The notes beneath the pieces were generated by a model. The model ran no database searches. It was not told the DNA's origin and saw only the letters and a program-made list of their open reading frames with translations. This document shows positions 25,230-33,908 of a stretch of 64,000 bases of DNA, piece after piece. The translations under genes were made by a program, and so were the position numbers. Every line of letters starts with the position of its first letter. Position 1 is the stretch's first letter. Source of the DNA: Trichomonas vaginalis G3 (Eukaryota; Parabasalia; Trichomonadida; Trichomonadidae); contig NC_067206.1 of the NCBI RefSeq assembly GCF_026262505.1, forward strand, positions 19,489,319 through 19,553,318, written 5' to 3'.

Positions 25230-25844
25230 ATGACAAGCACTGAGTTTGAAACAGTTAGAAAGATAGACAATGAGACCAAAGTGGTTAGAATTGGTGATTT
25301 AAACGTAAGATACTCAAAGAAATACAAAAAATATTCTTTGTCAGACATTTTAACACTATCTGAAGGAAAGAAAGCACACGACTGGGTTAGAAATGCTTCA
25401 ACTCAGAAAATTTTGACAAGAAATCCTGAGCTTATGATATCGGTAAGATTCTATGGAACAAGAGCATATCTCATCGACAAAAGTCTTATACCAGTAGTTT
25501 TGTTCTGGATTGACCCAGTTGTTGGATATAATTTCATAACATATGGTTCATTCGATACTGAACGTTGCAGTGAAGGCTTACTTTACATCGTTCAGAAACC
25601 GAAGGACTTCAATACAAAGAGATATAAGATAGGAAGAACATTTAATATAACTCAAAGATATGACAGTACAGTCAATAGAGTTAAGGTTGCGTTTGTTAAC
25701 GATATGAGAGCTGCTGAAACAGAACTACTTGAAAAGTTTGAGAAAATGTATGGTGCTCCCATGAGAGGTAAAGAAACGTTTGAAGTAGATGAGATCGACA
25801 AAGCTATAAAAGTATTTGACGAAGTTGCTGAAAAATACATGTAA
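25230..25844 (+). CDS. KilA-N protein with C-terminal T5orf172 (GIY-YIG-like) domain
   Basis: 204 residues. The N-terminal half (YSLSDILTL..KKAHDWVRNASTQ, then a FWIDP region) fits KilA-N. From residue 110 the pattern GLLYIVQKPKDF..RYKIGRT and the helix ...MRAAETELLEKF..ETFEV match the T5orf172/MUG113 branch of GIY-YIG folds. This fusion is common in large DNA viruses. It could be a DNA-binding protein with nuclease-like fold; whether it cleaves DNA is not clear from sequence. Leader TATGTAAGAACAGGAA. Confidence 0.75.
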   Translation: MTSTEFETVRKIDNETKVVRIGDLNVRYSKKYKKYSLSDILTLSEGKKAHDWVRNASTQKILTRNPELMISVRFYGTRAYLIDKSLIPVVLFWIDPVVGYNFITYGSFDTERCSEGLLYIVQKPKDFNTKRYKIGRTFNITQRYDSTVNRVKVAFVNDMRAAETELLEKFEKMYGAPMRGKETFEVDEIDKAIKVFDEVAEKYM

Positions 25845-25932
25845 AGCGTTTATTTTTGGTCTTTTATACAAGATAGAAAATAACGCTAATTTTATTTTTA
25901 TTTTATTTTTTATTTTGTATGTAAAGACAGAT

Positions 25933-26736
25933 ATGACAACAACAGAGAACACAACAACTGCTATCGTTCATGAAGCCATAAGTGAAGAATACGAGTGGGT
26001 TCAGTTTAACAAACAGTTACGTCTCATTCGTTCGGTCAAAGATGACATGTACCAAATGCAAAGTATTTTGACAGCATGTTTTGCTCCAGATACTAAGAAA
26101 CCACAAGACTGGTTTAGGAACCAAAGCACACAAGAACTTTTGAGTGAAATTTCTCTAGACCGAGAATTCTCGGTCTTGCATAAAACACATGAAAATCGTG
26201 AAAAATTGCCAAATGGTTTGAGAGGTTGGTATGTACATAGACTTCTTGTAAATAATGTGGCACAATGGGCTTCAGCTCGCTATTCATGGTATGTTTGTAA
26301 ACTTCTTGACGAACTTCATAGACAAGAACGTGAAGAGCTAGAGAACAAGCTTGAATCCAAAGACAAAAACATACAGAAAAGAATACCACGTTCGGTACCA
26401 AAAGGAAAGGAAAAGAACTATAAGTATATGATTTACACTGAAGAGATGGAAAATGAAGAAGACAGAGATATGGTTATGTTGCATTTAGTCAGAAGAAACA
26501 ACAAAAGCTTTTACGACTTAGCTAAGATTTACAAATCTGACAGAAATTGGTTCTATCGCGAAAACTTACCGATTTCAATGACACCAAATGAAGATGTTAA
26601 ACAGATAGTTCAAGATACGTTACCTCAAACACACTATGATATGAAAGGTTGTACAATACTTACATTCAAAGAAGATTTGCCGCTACTGAAAGAAAAGATA
26701 ACAGAGTATTTTGACAACTTCAAAGAGGAAGAGTAA
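25933..26736 (+). CDS. KilA-N protein carrying a second type of palindromic insert
   Basis: 267 residues from ATG 25,933. The frame extends further upstream, but the Mav2 copy and the leader 'tttgtatgtaaagacagat' support this start. The KilA-N part includes DWFRNQSTQELL and YVHRLLVNNVAQWASARYSWYVCKLLDEL. Between them EISLDREFSVLHKTHENREK is encoded by a palindromic unit (GACCGAG...CTCGGTC) also found intergenically at 25,084. The Mav2 copy has FEHVELKKMYQDRQ there instead. The C-terminal 130 residues (IPRSVPKGKEKNYKYMIYTEE onwards) are shared with Mav2 and unknown. Confidence 0.8.
   Translation: MTTTENTTTAIVHEAISEEYEWVQFNKQLRLIRSVKDDMYQMQSILTACFAPDTKKPQDWFRNQSTQELLSEISLDREFSVLHKTHENREKLPNGLRGWYVHRLLVNNVAQWASARYSWYVCKLLDELHRQEREELENKLESKDKNIQKRIPRSVPKGKEKNYKYMIYTEEMENEEDRDMVMLHLVRRNNKSFYDLAKIYKSDRNWFYRENLPISMTPNEDVKQIVQDTLPQTHYDMKGCTILTFKEDLPLLKEKITEYFDNFKEEE
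26158..26175. repeat. Perfect 18-bp palindrome inside the KilA-N gene
   Basis: GACCGAGAATTCTCGGTC, flanked by AGTGAAATTTCTCTA and TTGCATAAAAC. The same flanks surround the intergenic copy at 25,084-25,101. It is absent from the Mav2 orthologue, so it arrived after the two copies separated. Confidence 0.85.
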
Positions 26737-26749
26737 ATGAACCATATAT

Positions 26750-27110
26750 TTTTCAAGCTTGACACCAAAGATGTTTCAGGTAGCTCTAGATGGTAAATTG
26801 TCTTGTCAAATCCTTCTGACATTCCGAGTCCTTCCTTCTGGCATTCCGAGTCCTTCCTTCCGACAAGAAAAAAATTTCCCGACAACTGGAAAAGTTTTTC
26901 TTTCCGACAGGAAAAGTTTTTCTTTCCGACAGGAAAAATTTTTTCTGTTGTCCGTCCGTAAACCATTCAAATTTTCGAAAATTGAGAACTTTTTGGCCGA
27001 CCTTCAGAAAAAGTTTTTCCTTCCAACAGGAAAAGTTTTTCTTTCCGACAGGAAAAGTCCTTCCTTCCGACAGGAAAAGTCCTTCCATCCGACAGGACAC
27101 AAACGGATGG
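26750..27110. repeat. 22-bp tandem hairpin array (Mav1 type)
   Basis: Repeats of CTTTCCGACAGGAAAAGTTTTT and variants occupy most of the segment, interrupted at about 26,945-27,010. Each unit can fold TTTCC-GACA-GGAAA. The corresponding place in Mav2 has a different 22-bp unit with arms AAGAC/GTCTT and the same T-rich linker. Frames crossing the array are not credible genes. Confidence 0.75.
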
Positions 27111-27199
27111 CTGACGTACCACCAACCGAGTCCATTCCAAAGCCAGAAGAACCGACAGCCCCAGCACCACAACAGACTAAGACTCAAACACTTACATTT

Positions 27200-28075
27200 T
27201 TACGCTTGACTTTTTACAATTTGAACTTTGTTCGCGTAGATGTGAATTCTGAAAGAAGTATGAGAGTCTTGTATGACTTTGTACCTCTCCCATAGTTCAT
27301 GTCTGTCAAACTTACCTGCCATGGACTCTTTCATAAGTTCCATGAAATCGTCTTCGGACAATCCGGGGAAAAGTACAATGTCAGTAAGTATTCTCTTTAC
27401 ATCCTTACTTAAACTCTTGGCTGTCTGTACACAAATGACAACAGAGATGTTAAAGTGTCTGAGCTTCTTAAGAATTCGACACATGTCTTGTTCTCTGTTC
27501 TTTAACAAAGGATGAGAAGCAAAGTCATCTAAGATAAGAAGACATCTGTGAGGGTAAGTCTTCCAATCGTAAGATTGCAATTTCTTCGAAATGTATTCTA
27601 TCTCTTTCTGTTTGTTTCTGAAGTGTTTCTTCTCTAATATTCTCTGCATTTCCTCATTTGGGTCTTTAAACTTAGAATTGACATACTCATTTATAGCATT
27701 GTACTTCAAAACTCTTCTTTGGTACTTCTTTATCCAATCTAACAACTCAGTATCTTTTATACATACTAACTTAGACTTTTTTATAATATCTTTGAACGAA
27801 TTTACGGTTTGGTCAAATTGACCAGAAGTACTACAAATGACTACTAACTCATAGAATGGGTTCTTCTCATCTAGTTCTTGTTGTTGTGCAGCCATTTTAA
27901 GATAAGTGAAAGTCTTACCCGACCCAGGCGGTGCAATTAGACCTGTTATACCATTCTGAGCAAATAAGAACTTGTCATGTATGGGTTTTATCTGAGCATT
28001 TTCCAACTTCCTCTTGTTCTTATTTAAAACATTCTCAAATTTCTTGTCAATGTCAGCAAACTTTTTTTCTAACAT
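27200..28075 (-). CDS. A32-like genome-packaging ATPase (FtsK-HerA superfamily)
   Basis: 291 residues. Walker A IAPPGSGKT lies near 43-51 and Walker B LLILDDFA near 180. The layout and size fit the packaging ATPases of Mavericks and NCLDV, which pump DNA into the capsid. I use the start MLEKKFADIDKK at 28,075, as in the intact Mav2 copy. The longer frame to 28,177 only runs antisense over the next gene. The start follows TTTTTCTAAAAAT. Divergent from the 28,112 gene. Confidence 0.85.
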   Translation of the reverse strand: MLEKKFADIDKKFENVLNKNKRKLENAQIKPIHDKFLFAQNGITGLIAPPGSGKTFTYLKMAAQQQELDEKNPFYELVVICSTSGQFDQTVNSFKDIIKKSKLVCIKDTELLDWIKKYQRRVLKYNAINEYVNSKFKDPNEEMQRILEKKHFRNKQKEIEYISKKLQSYDWKTYPHRCLLILDDFASHPLLKNREQDMCRILKKLRHFNISVVICVQTAKSLSKDVKRILTDIVLFPGLSEDDFMELMKESMAGKFDRHELWERYKVIQDSHTSFRIHIYANKVQIVKSQA

Positions 28076-28111
28076 ATTTTTAGAAAAATTAAAATTTTTA
28101 TCTTTTAGGAA

Positions 28112-28558
28112 ATGTCTAGCGATTTCGCTATCTATATTCGAGACAAGCTTTTCGACAGCAAAACATCTGTCGACCATAAAATCTTACATAGTGTAAACAA
28201 GAAAGGTGAATTTGTTCTAAAGTTCTGTTTCTGGGAATATGACAAGAACCATAAAACCTTAAGCAGAGAAGTCTTAAAATTTGTCAATGACAGACTTGTT
28301 GACAGAGATGACGCCTCTTGGAGAGATGAAGTCCAACAAAACTTCTTAGAATGCAAAGAAGACACATGCGCTGTTCTTGAAAATGAAATAGAAAACAGAA
28401 TAGAAGAGCTATTAAATGACAAAGCACTTTTACAAAAATATGGTTCTGAGAAGTTTGACATAACTCCACCAGAGAAGAAGAAGAGAGAAAAGAAAGAAAA
28501 GAAAGTAGAAGAAGAGAAGAAAGAACCAGAGCCAGAGAAGGGGAGATATGACATGTAA
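28112..28558 (+). CDS. Unknown 148-residue Maverick protein
   Basis: An N-terminal globular part (MSSDFAIYIRDKLFDSKTSVDH, FVLKFCFWEYDKN) is followed by a helical segment and a long K/E tail (EKKKREKKEKKVEEEKK). It is divergent from the ATPase and conserved in Mav2 at 59,540, where the tail is frameshifted. Leader 'atttttatcttttaggaa'. The charged tail could mediate protein or DNA contacts. Confidence 0.65.
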   Translation: MSSDFAIYIRDKLFDSKTSVDHKILHSVNKKGEFVLKFCFWEYDKNHKTLSREVLKFVNDRLVDRDDASWRDEVQQNFLECKEDTCAVLENEIENRIEELLNDKALLQKYGSEKFDITPPEKKKREKKEKKVEEEKKEPEPEKGRYDM

Positions 28559-28574
28559 AAATAAAATTTTATTT

Positions 28575-28994
28575 TTAGAACATTTCTGGGTCAATGTCAA
28601 TGTTCTCTTCCTCTTTAGGAGCAAACACTGGCTTAGACTCTAAAATCTTTTTACCCAATTTACCTTGAACTTCAACTATCTTAGACTCATAATATTCATA
28701 GTCGTCTGCTTTCTTTGGTTCATAAGGTATAACAAGTTTGTATGCTTTGCCTTCTTTAAGGTTTGAGAACCTTCTGTCAAAACTTTCTTTGACTGTTAAC
28801 AAACCTTCTATGTCTAAGTCTTCAAATTTCGCACCATTTTTAGTCACAATAGCAAACTTAACTGGTTCGATGTTCCAAACTTTGTCAAATGTAGACTTTT
28901 CAAAATGGTAGAAGTAAACATTCAAATATGTGAATGGGTCTAGTTCTTCTTTAAGTCCTGACATGTACTTGTTGACTGAGATGAATTTCGTCAT
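28575..28994 (-). CDS. Unknown 139-residue Maverick protein
   Basis: Starts MTKFISVNKYMSGLKEELDP. The middle is beta-rich (YLNVYFYHFEKSTF, VKFAIVTKNGAKF) and the C-terminus acidic (EEENIDIDPEMF). Nearly identical to the Mav2 protein at 60,016, showing strong conservation. Lies between the ATPase block and the helicase. Could be a single-strand-binding or accessory replication factor by position; this is a guess. Confidence 0.65.
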   Translation of the reverse strand: MTKFISVNKYMSGLKEELDPFTYLNVYFYHFEKSTFDKVWNIEPVKFAIVTKNGAKFEDLDIEGLLTVKESFDRRFSNLKEGKAYKLVIPYEPKKADDYEYYESKIVEVQGKLGKKILESKPVFAPKEEENIDIDPEMF

Positions 28995-29032
28995 CTTTTC
29001 TATCGGATAAAAAAAATATTTTTTTTTAAAAT

Positions 29033-30268
29033 TTACTCAGAAAAATTTTTCTTTGTATATACACCATTCTGTACGTCTAAAAGACTTTTGACATTTGCCA
29101 AGAATGTTCGTTTAGACGCTGTCATATAACCATATTCTTGACAATATTGTTTATACGAATCGTACAATGACCTTTCATCTAAACACTCAAAGTCAGTTTC
29201 ATCTATGAACAGTTCATATACACTCTTGTTTGCTTCTAACAATGTTTGTCTCTCTTCGGTATGTGGAATTTGTCTTGGATTGAACTTAGAAATATCTAAT
29301 GTCATGAAATATGAGAACAAGTGGTTGTAAAAGTCAGATGTCAAAGTTTCTGCTAAGTCGTCAAAATATTCTGTATCTTGCATATGAGCTTCTGACGTTC
29401 TGACAACTACATATCTTCTGTCAGAACTTTCTAACTTCATCGGAACGGCATTGTTTGAAACCATGACGAAGTTTGCAACATTTTCACAAACTCTTTGGTC
29501 TTTATATTTTCTTTCAACAACTCCAACTTTGTCTGTTATAAGACTCTTCAAAGCATCTGAGTTCAAAACTTTTGTTGTATCTATACTTTGAAGTTCGTTA
29601 CATACTATAAGTTTCATATTCTCTATTGAAGAGTTAAATTTACCGCAGATGTTTTCTAAGTTTGTCATATTAGGGTTCGAATAGCCCTCTAACAGTTTGC
29701 ATAAGATATCTGTAAAGAAAGTGTTCTTACCTGTTCCTTGTTTTCCAATTATGATGAGAGCAGTTTCATTTTTAGCACTTGGATGTTGTAAGATGTTTGC
29801 AAACCAACATAAGATATACTCATAGACTCTTTCGTTTCCATTGCATATAATTTCTTTGACATGGTCTAACCAAGCTTCTATAACATTTTCTTTCCATTCT
29901 ACTTGTTCGTATTTATATCCAGTGAAGATAGAATAGAAGTTTGGAGATGGTGTATAGAACTTTATACCACGAACTGAAAAATCTTCTAACTTTGACAATA
30001 AGATATCCCAAGCATCTAACATCTTCATACCAACTTGTACGACTTTTATTTTCTTAAGTTTCTGTTTACATTCTTGTTCTGAAACTATTGTCGCTCTTGG
30101 TTTGTTAAAGACTACATCCCATTCTTTCATGACATAACATTCTGGGGCAGAGTCGACATAAATGACTAAACGTTTCAAATTCTCGACTGCTTTGTTATAG
30201 TCTCGAAATGGACACATATTTCTGAACGCTTGGAAGTCATAAAAATCTGAAACGTCTATTCTGTACAT
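29033..30268 (-). CDS. SF3 / D5-like helicase (Mav1)
   Basis: 411 residues. Walker A GKQGTGKNT near 174, Walker B LIVCNELQ near 217 and motif C NFVMVSNNAVP near 268 define superfamily 3. The C-terminal 110 residues (LYDSYKQYCQEYGYMTASKR) are a D5-like winged-helix tail. It would unwind element DNA during replication. It matches the core of the 842-residue left-element helicase. Mav2 carries an extra stand-alone copy of the tail (60,485). Confidence 0.85.
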   Translation of the reverse strand: MYRIDVSDFYDFQAFRNMCPFRDYNKAVENLKRLVIYVDSAPECYVMKEWDVVFNKPRATIVSEQECKQKLKKIKVVQVGMKMLDAWDILLSKLEDFSVRGIKFYTPSPNFYSIFTGYKYEQVEWKENVIEAWLDHVKEIICNGNERVYEYILCWFANILQHPSAKNETALIIIGKQGTGKNTFFTDILCKLLEGYSNPNMTNLENICGKFNSSIENMKLIVCNELQSIDTTKVLNSDALKSLITDKVGVVERKYKDQRVCENVANFVMVSNNAVPMKLESSDRRYVVVRTSEAHMQDTEYFDDLAETLTSDFYNHLFSYFMTLDISKFNPRQIPHTEERQTLLEANKSVYELFIDETDFECLDERSLYDSYKQYCQEYGYMTASKRTFLANVKSLLDVQNGVYTKKNFSE

Positions 30269-30299
30269 TTTTTTATAAAAATAAAAAAAAATATTTTTT

Positions 30300-31109
30300 T
30301 TATTCTTGAGCTATTTGTTGTTGCATTTGTTCCATTTGTTGCATTTGTTGTTCTTGAGCTATTTGTTGTTGAAGTTGTTCTTGTAGTACAATACTTTCAC
30401 CAGTTGCATCTTCCAATTCGAAACTTTCTGCCGTCATTGACAAATACATAGGACATAAAAGTTTTACAGGAACAAAGTTTGCGTCAACTAAGGTTAAGTT
30501 TATGTTTGCTAAAGTGTTTGAGTTTACTAAAGCTGAAAACTCTGCATTCGAATGAACAATAGGCAAACCAGCAGAGAAAGTGTTGTTTATACGCATGAGT
30601 ATCTTTTGGTCATAGTAGTTTCTGTCGACATTCGAATAGCACTTTGAACCTAAGTTTGAAACAATATATAAAATAGGTGTACTTAAAGTCAATGGAACAG
30701 ACATTCCTTGTATGACACCTTTTCCTGTTATAGGAAACTGTTGGTAGTAAAAACCAGATATAAGTTTTGTATTATAGCTCATATCGTTTATACTAAACTC
30801 AGTCGGACATCCAAACATAATGAAACCTGCTCTAGTTGCAGCACATGTTACATCCGTCCTTAAAGTATTAAATAAGTCAACAAAACCTGTTGGTGGTATA
30901 TCTGAGTAAGTATCTTCAAAGGAGTATTTTTTACCATTCACAACAATAAAATCTTCTGGTGTCAAAAGAGCAAAACAGGCTTTAGTCGTCATCGTGTTTA
31001 AGGTCAGTTTACAATATCGTCCTTGAGGACTTTGTAAGTTTGTTGTTATAGAATTATATGACTCAGGGTTTTTAGTCGTAATAGTATAAACCACTATGTC
31101 TTCTGCCAT
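30300..31109 (-). CDS. Candidate penton / minor capsid protein
   Basis: 269 residues, beta-rich (YCKLTLNTMTTKACFALLTP; VDANFVPVKLLCPMYLSMT) with a Q/M-rich C-terminal tail of QQQIAQEQQMQQMEQ repeats. Size, beta content and position in the capsid-gene block fit the single-jelly-roll penton of Mavericks. I do not see a diagnostic motif, so the role is inference. Confidence 0.55.
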   Translation of the reverse strand: MAEDIVVYTITTKNPESYNSITTNLQSPQGRYCKLTLNTMTTKACFALLTPEDFIVVNGKKYSFEDTYSDIPPTGFVDLFNTLRTDVTCAATRAGFIMFGCPTEFSINDMSYNTKLISGFYYQQFPITGKGVIQGMSVPLTLSTPILYIVSNLGSKCYSNVDRNYYDQKILMRINNTFSAGLPIVHSNAEFSALVNSNTLANINLTLVDANFVPVKLLCPMYLSMTAESFELEDATGESIVLQEQLQQQIAQEQQMQQMEQMQQQIAQE

Positions 31110-31119
31110 TTACATATAT

Positions 31120-31350
31120 TTAAAAGTTTTTCTGAAAGTGGAGAAGAACTTCATCTAAACTTTCACATGGCGTTTCTTGAAGTTCTCTGTCTAAGAAGTT
31201 CAAATATTTTGTAAAGACATAGAACTTTCCTTTGTCTACACGAACAAACAAAACAGGGTCTTTCATATCGTTCAAAAGTGTGTAAAGTCCTTTACATAAA
31301 ATAAAGTCTATATTGTTTTTCTTCAAACATCTTTCAAGAAGTTTTGACAT
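31120..31350 (-). CDS. Unknown 76-residue protein, absent from Mav2
   Basis: MSKLLERCLKKNNIDFILCK start, alpha/beta composition. In Mav2 the flanking sequence is continuous without it (near 62,905), so it is dispensable or a later gain. Function unknown. Confidence 0.5.
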   Translation of the reverse strand: MSKLLERCLKKNNIDFILCKGLYTLLNDMKDPVLFVRVDKGKFYVFTKYLNFLDRELQETPCESLDEVLLHFQKNF

Positions 31351-31356
31351 TTTTAC

Positions 31357-31452
31357 TTAGCAAACAAACTTTAATGAAATGTTGTGGTCGTCAAATATTT
31401 TTATGACGTCTGGGAAACTATATTTTAAGTTCAACGTTTCACCTCCTTTCAT
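31357..31452 (-). CDS. Very small protein, 31 residues
   Basis: MKGGETLNLKYSFPDVIKIF start. Its ATG overlaps the stop of the 162-residue gene as ATGA, a translation-coupling-like arrangement. Mav2 keeps the first 28 residues but reads into a different tail (62,889-63,005). Small but conserved. Confidence 0.4.
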   Translation of the reverse strand: MKGGETLNLKYSFPDVIKIFDDHNISLKFVC

Positions 31453-31937
31453 AACGTATATCTTGTCAATGACATTATATGAAACACACAGCAAGCAATG
31501 TCGGGTTCTATTTCTTTGATGTTTATATCGTCTGCCTCTGTCAAAAGTTTCAATAGTTCTTTCAAAATTTCATGAGGTGCGATGACATATGAGTTCACTT
31601 TTACAGGGTTGTGCTCAACCAAGTTTAACATTATACCCAAAGCCTGACAAATCTTCTCCTGAGTTTTAAGCTTATCTTTCAGTTGCTTGTAGTCATTTCG
31701 AATATCTGCAACAGAACTTAAGTCTCTGCTAACTTCAGGGTATGTTGGTTGTTCTTTTACAGGAACTATTGTTATACCATCTTCGTCTTCGTATGGTTTC
31801 CCCACTTCAACATCTCTTTCTTTGACATTGACAACAACACTTTGACTGTTTGTTTGAGTTGGTGAATTTAACTTCACATCTGCCATCGCCATTAAACCTT
31901 TTGAAACACTTACGCTTCTATTTTTCGGAAATGACAT
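31449..31937 (-). CDS. Unknown 162-residue Maverick protein
   Basis: I set the start at MSFPKNRSVSVSKGLMAMAD (31,937). The longer frame upstream overlaps the divergent gene. The N-terminal half is low-complexity and the C-terminal half helical (KTQEKICQALGIMLNLVEHN; ILKELLKLLTEADDI). Conserved in Mav2 with one frameshift. It lies in the capsid block and may be a virion or scaffolding component, which is inference. Confidence 0.6.
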   Translation of the reverse strand: MSFPKNRSVSVSKGLMAMADVKLNSPTQTNSQSVVVNVKERDVEVGKPYEDEDGITIVPVKEQPTYPEVSRDLSSVADIRNDYKQLKDKLKTQEKICQALGIMLNLVEHNPVKVNSYVIAPHEILKELLKLLTEADDINIKEIEPDIACCVFHIMSLTRYTL

Positions 31938-31955
31938 TTTACTTAGAATAAAAAG

Positions 31956-32375
31956 ATGGACGTATTTGAGTATCTCTTCGAATTGAAGCAAAACAAAGTT
32001 TACACACACAAACAATACAAGTTCATTGATAGAATAGTTCTTTATACAAACAATGGAAAATGTTATAGAATAGCAGTCTTTGCTGAACCAAAATATTTTC
32101 ATAAAGCAAAGAAAGTTGGTATAACCGAGATGGTGAAAGTTCTTGAAGCAGACAAAAATATAACAACAAAACTGACCGATATTTCTAAAGGTAAGTTTAT
32201 AATACAATTTTATGTCAAAACTGGCGTACTGTCAATATTTGACGGAGAGAAGTCAGTTCAAGAACAACTTACTGACCTGCTGCCAAAATCTGCTCGATGG
32301 AAGCTGTCGTTATACCAATCTGAGGAGCCCCAGCAGGTTTCATCGAACGAATTTTCAAAAGAGCATCTTCCGTGA
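31956..32375 (+). CDS. Unknown 139-residue protein overlapping the capsid gene 3' end
   Basis: MDVFEYLFELKQNKVYTHK start, 18 bp from the divergent 162-residue gene. Beta/alpha mixed (YRIAVFAEPKYFHKAKKVG; KGKFIIQFYVKTG). The last 107 bp run antisense to the capsid gene 3' end. Mav2 keeps the same overlap and C-terminus with two substitutions. Function unknown. Confidence 0.6.
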   Translation: MDVFEYLFELKQNKVYTHKQYKFIDRIVLYTNNGKCYRIAVFAEPKYFHKAKKVGITEMVKVLEADKNITTKLTDISKGKFIIQFYVKTGVLSIFDGEKSVQEQLTDLLPKSARWKLSLYQSEEPQQVSSNEFSKEHLP

Positions 32376-33876
32376 AAAGTGCTATTGGTTTTGTAAACTT
32401 CTTTGCTTTCAATTCATTTGGACCGTCTCTGTCACCAGTATATTGTATTTGAACTGTACCAACAGTTGAAATACCACCCATAAAGTCTTCTGAGTCAGCA
32501 AATGGAATGCCAAGCCAAAAGTTTGAACGGTCTCCATTTGTATATTGAGTTTTTTGACCTCCTGTATGAGTCCATACTTTCACATATGGCATAATAGAAC
32601 TTTGCATTTCAGGGTTAATGGTTGTTGTGAAGTTGTTGTTAAAGTTCATAGCATCTAATGTCAAGTTGTATGACCTCATATCCTCAACTGTAGAATATTC
32701 TTCTCTTGGATAGTATTTGCCATCTATGTTTATATGGTATTTAATACCGGGGTTGTAGAAGCAAGAATAGTCATTTATAGTTCGTCTGAACAGTACAAAC
32801 ATAGTATCTGCATGTTTCATTGCAGTTGTTAAGGCAATATCTGTTCTTGCACCTGGGTCAGCACTTTGGTTTCCAACTTCACCTGCAAAGTCTTTGACAG
32901 ATATTTGGTGTATAGGGAACATAAGTGGAACTGCAATATATTTGGCAGCTAAAGCATTTGAAATATCTGGGTCCAACATATAGACTGCAAGTCTGCTTTC
33001 TATTCTCTTGCATTCAAATTTTTCGCATGTGAACTTAACTGGGTCCCAAGCATCTCCAGCAGCATTGAAATAATAGTTTACTTCAGTGTTGAGGTTTGAG
33101 AAACCAAAGTCTAAGTCAACTTTGTTTTTGCAAAAGTCGGCGAATGACATTTTATTTGTTCCCACTACTTCTGTAAGAGTGAATGGGTCTTGTGTTGGTG
33201 CAATGACTAAGTTATTTTTGCTTGGAGTAAGTTCGATAGAAATTTTTCCTGCCCAGTTTGGCAAGTATCTTAAAAACCTGAAGATGAGGAAAGATGACAA
33301 AGGAACTCTAAGTTTCAATTTTACTTTGGTTACTGCTGCTGCAGTTTGTCCAGAAAGGTTAACATAAACTCCTGGAACGTTAGGGTCAAGTCTTCTTATT
33401 TTCTCAATAGTTGCATACTGGTCTGTTTGTTCTCTAGCTTGTGGTTGTACTGAGTTTCTCAAAGCGAACCATTCATAGTTTGCCCATGTTACTGTTTGAA
33501 CTAAGTCAGAGTTAGAATATATCTTATATCCCATAAAAACTTCTGGAGCATATTGGTATCCGACATAGAAAATTCCATTGCAACCTTTCTTGTCAGACAA
33601 CTTGGCAGAAGGTTTTATTTCAATGTCTTGTTCCACGTATAAGAAAGAGTTGTCAATAGAAATTATATGAAACCTGTCGCAAGCAATATCTACTGTTGTT
33701 GAAGAACCTTCTCCAAACTCACCTACGTTTCCATAAGAAACAGCAGTTGTATATTCGTAAGTTCCAGGAACTATTTCTGACCTTCTAATGGCATTGTCGC
33801 ATTCGTTATACCATTCGGAAACATTTCCATTCATAGCATCCAAAACTGTTGGCGTTATATTCTGAGCGGCGTACAT
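32269..33876 (-). CDS. Major capsid protein (double jelly-roll type)
   Basis: 535 residues, beta-rich throughout, with segments such as DRFHIISIDNSFLYVEQDIE, SFLIFRFLRYLPNWAGKISI and YVKVWTHTGGQKTQY. Length and position fit the Polinton major capsid protein, which forms the icosahedral shell as trimers. The fold assignment is inference from family layout. The start at 33,876 is an ATG. The truncated Mav2 copy starts beyond the window. Confidence 0.75.
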   Translation of the reverse strand: MYAAQNITPTVLDAMNGNVSEWYNECDNAIRRSEIVPGTYEYTTAVSYGNVGEFGEGSSTTVDIACDRFHIISIDNSFLYVEQDIEIKPSAKLSDKKGCNGIFYVGYQYAPEVFMGYKIYSNSDLVQTVTWANYEWFALRNSVQPQAREQTDQYATIEKIRRLDPNVPGVYVNLSGQTAAAVTKVKLKLRVPLSSFLIFRFLRYLPNWAGKISIELTPSKNNLVIAPTQDPFTLTEVVGTNKMSFADFCKNKVDLDFGFSNLNTEVNYYFNAAGDAWDPVKFTCEKFECKRIESRLAVYMLDPDISNALAAKYIAVPLMFPIHQISVKDFAGEVGNQSADPGARTDIALTTAMKHADTMFVLFRRTINDYSCFYNPGIKYHINIDGKYYPREEYSTVEDMRSYNLTLDAMNFNNNFTTTINPEMQSSIMPYVKVWTHTGGQKTQYTNGDRSNFWLGIPFADSEDFMGGISTVGTVQIQYTGDRDGPNELKAKKFTKPIALFTEDALLKIRSMKPAGAPQIGITTASIEQILAAGQ

Positions 33877-33908
33877 TTCATATGAGTAAAAATATAGAAT
33901 AGTTGGAT

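Noticed and set aside
26759-27295. 178-residue frame across the 22-bp array in Mav1, and minus-strand frames there
   Set aside because: They consist of repeat translations (FPTGKVFLSDRKS-like) on both strands, have no counterpart in Mav2, and no gene leader.
27200-28177. Longer ATPase frame starting at 28,177
   Set aside because: The extra 34 residues run antisense over the start of the 28,112 gene, and the Mav2 copy starts at MLEKKFADID; the TTTTT-type leader also fits 28,075.
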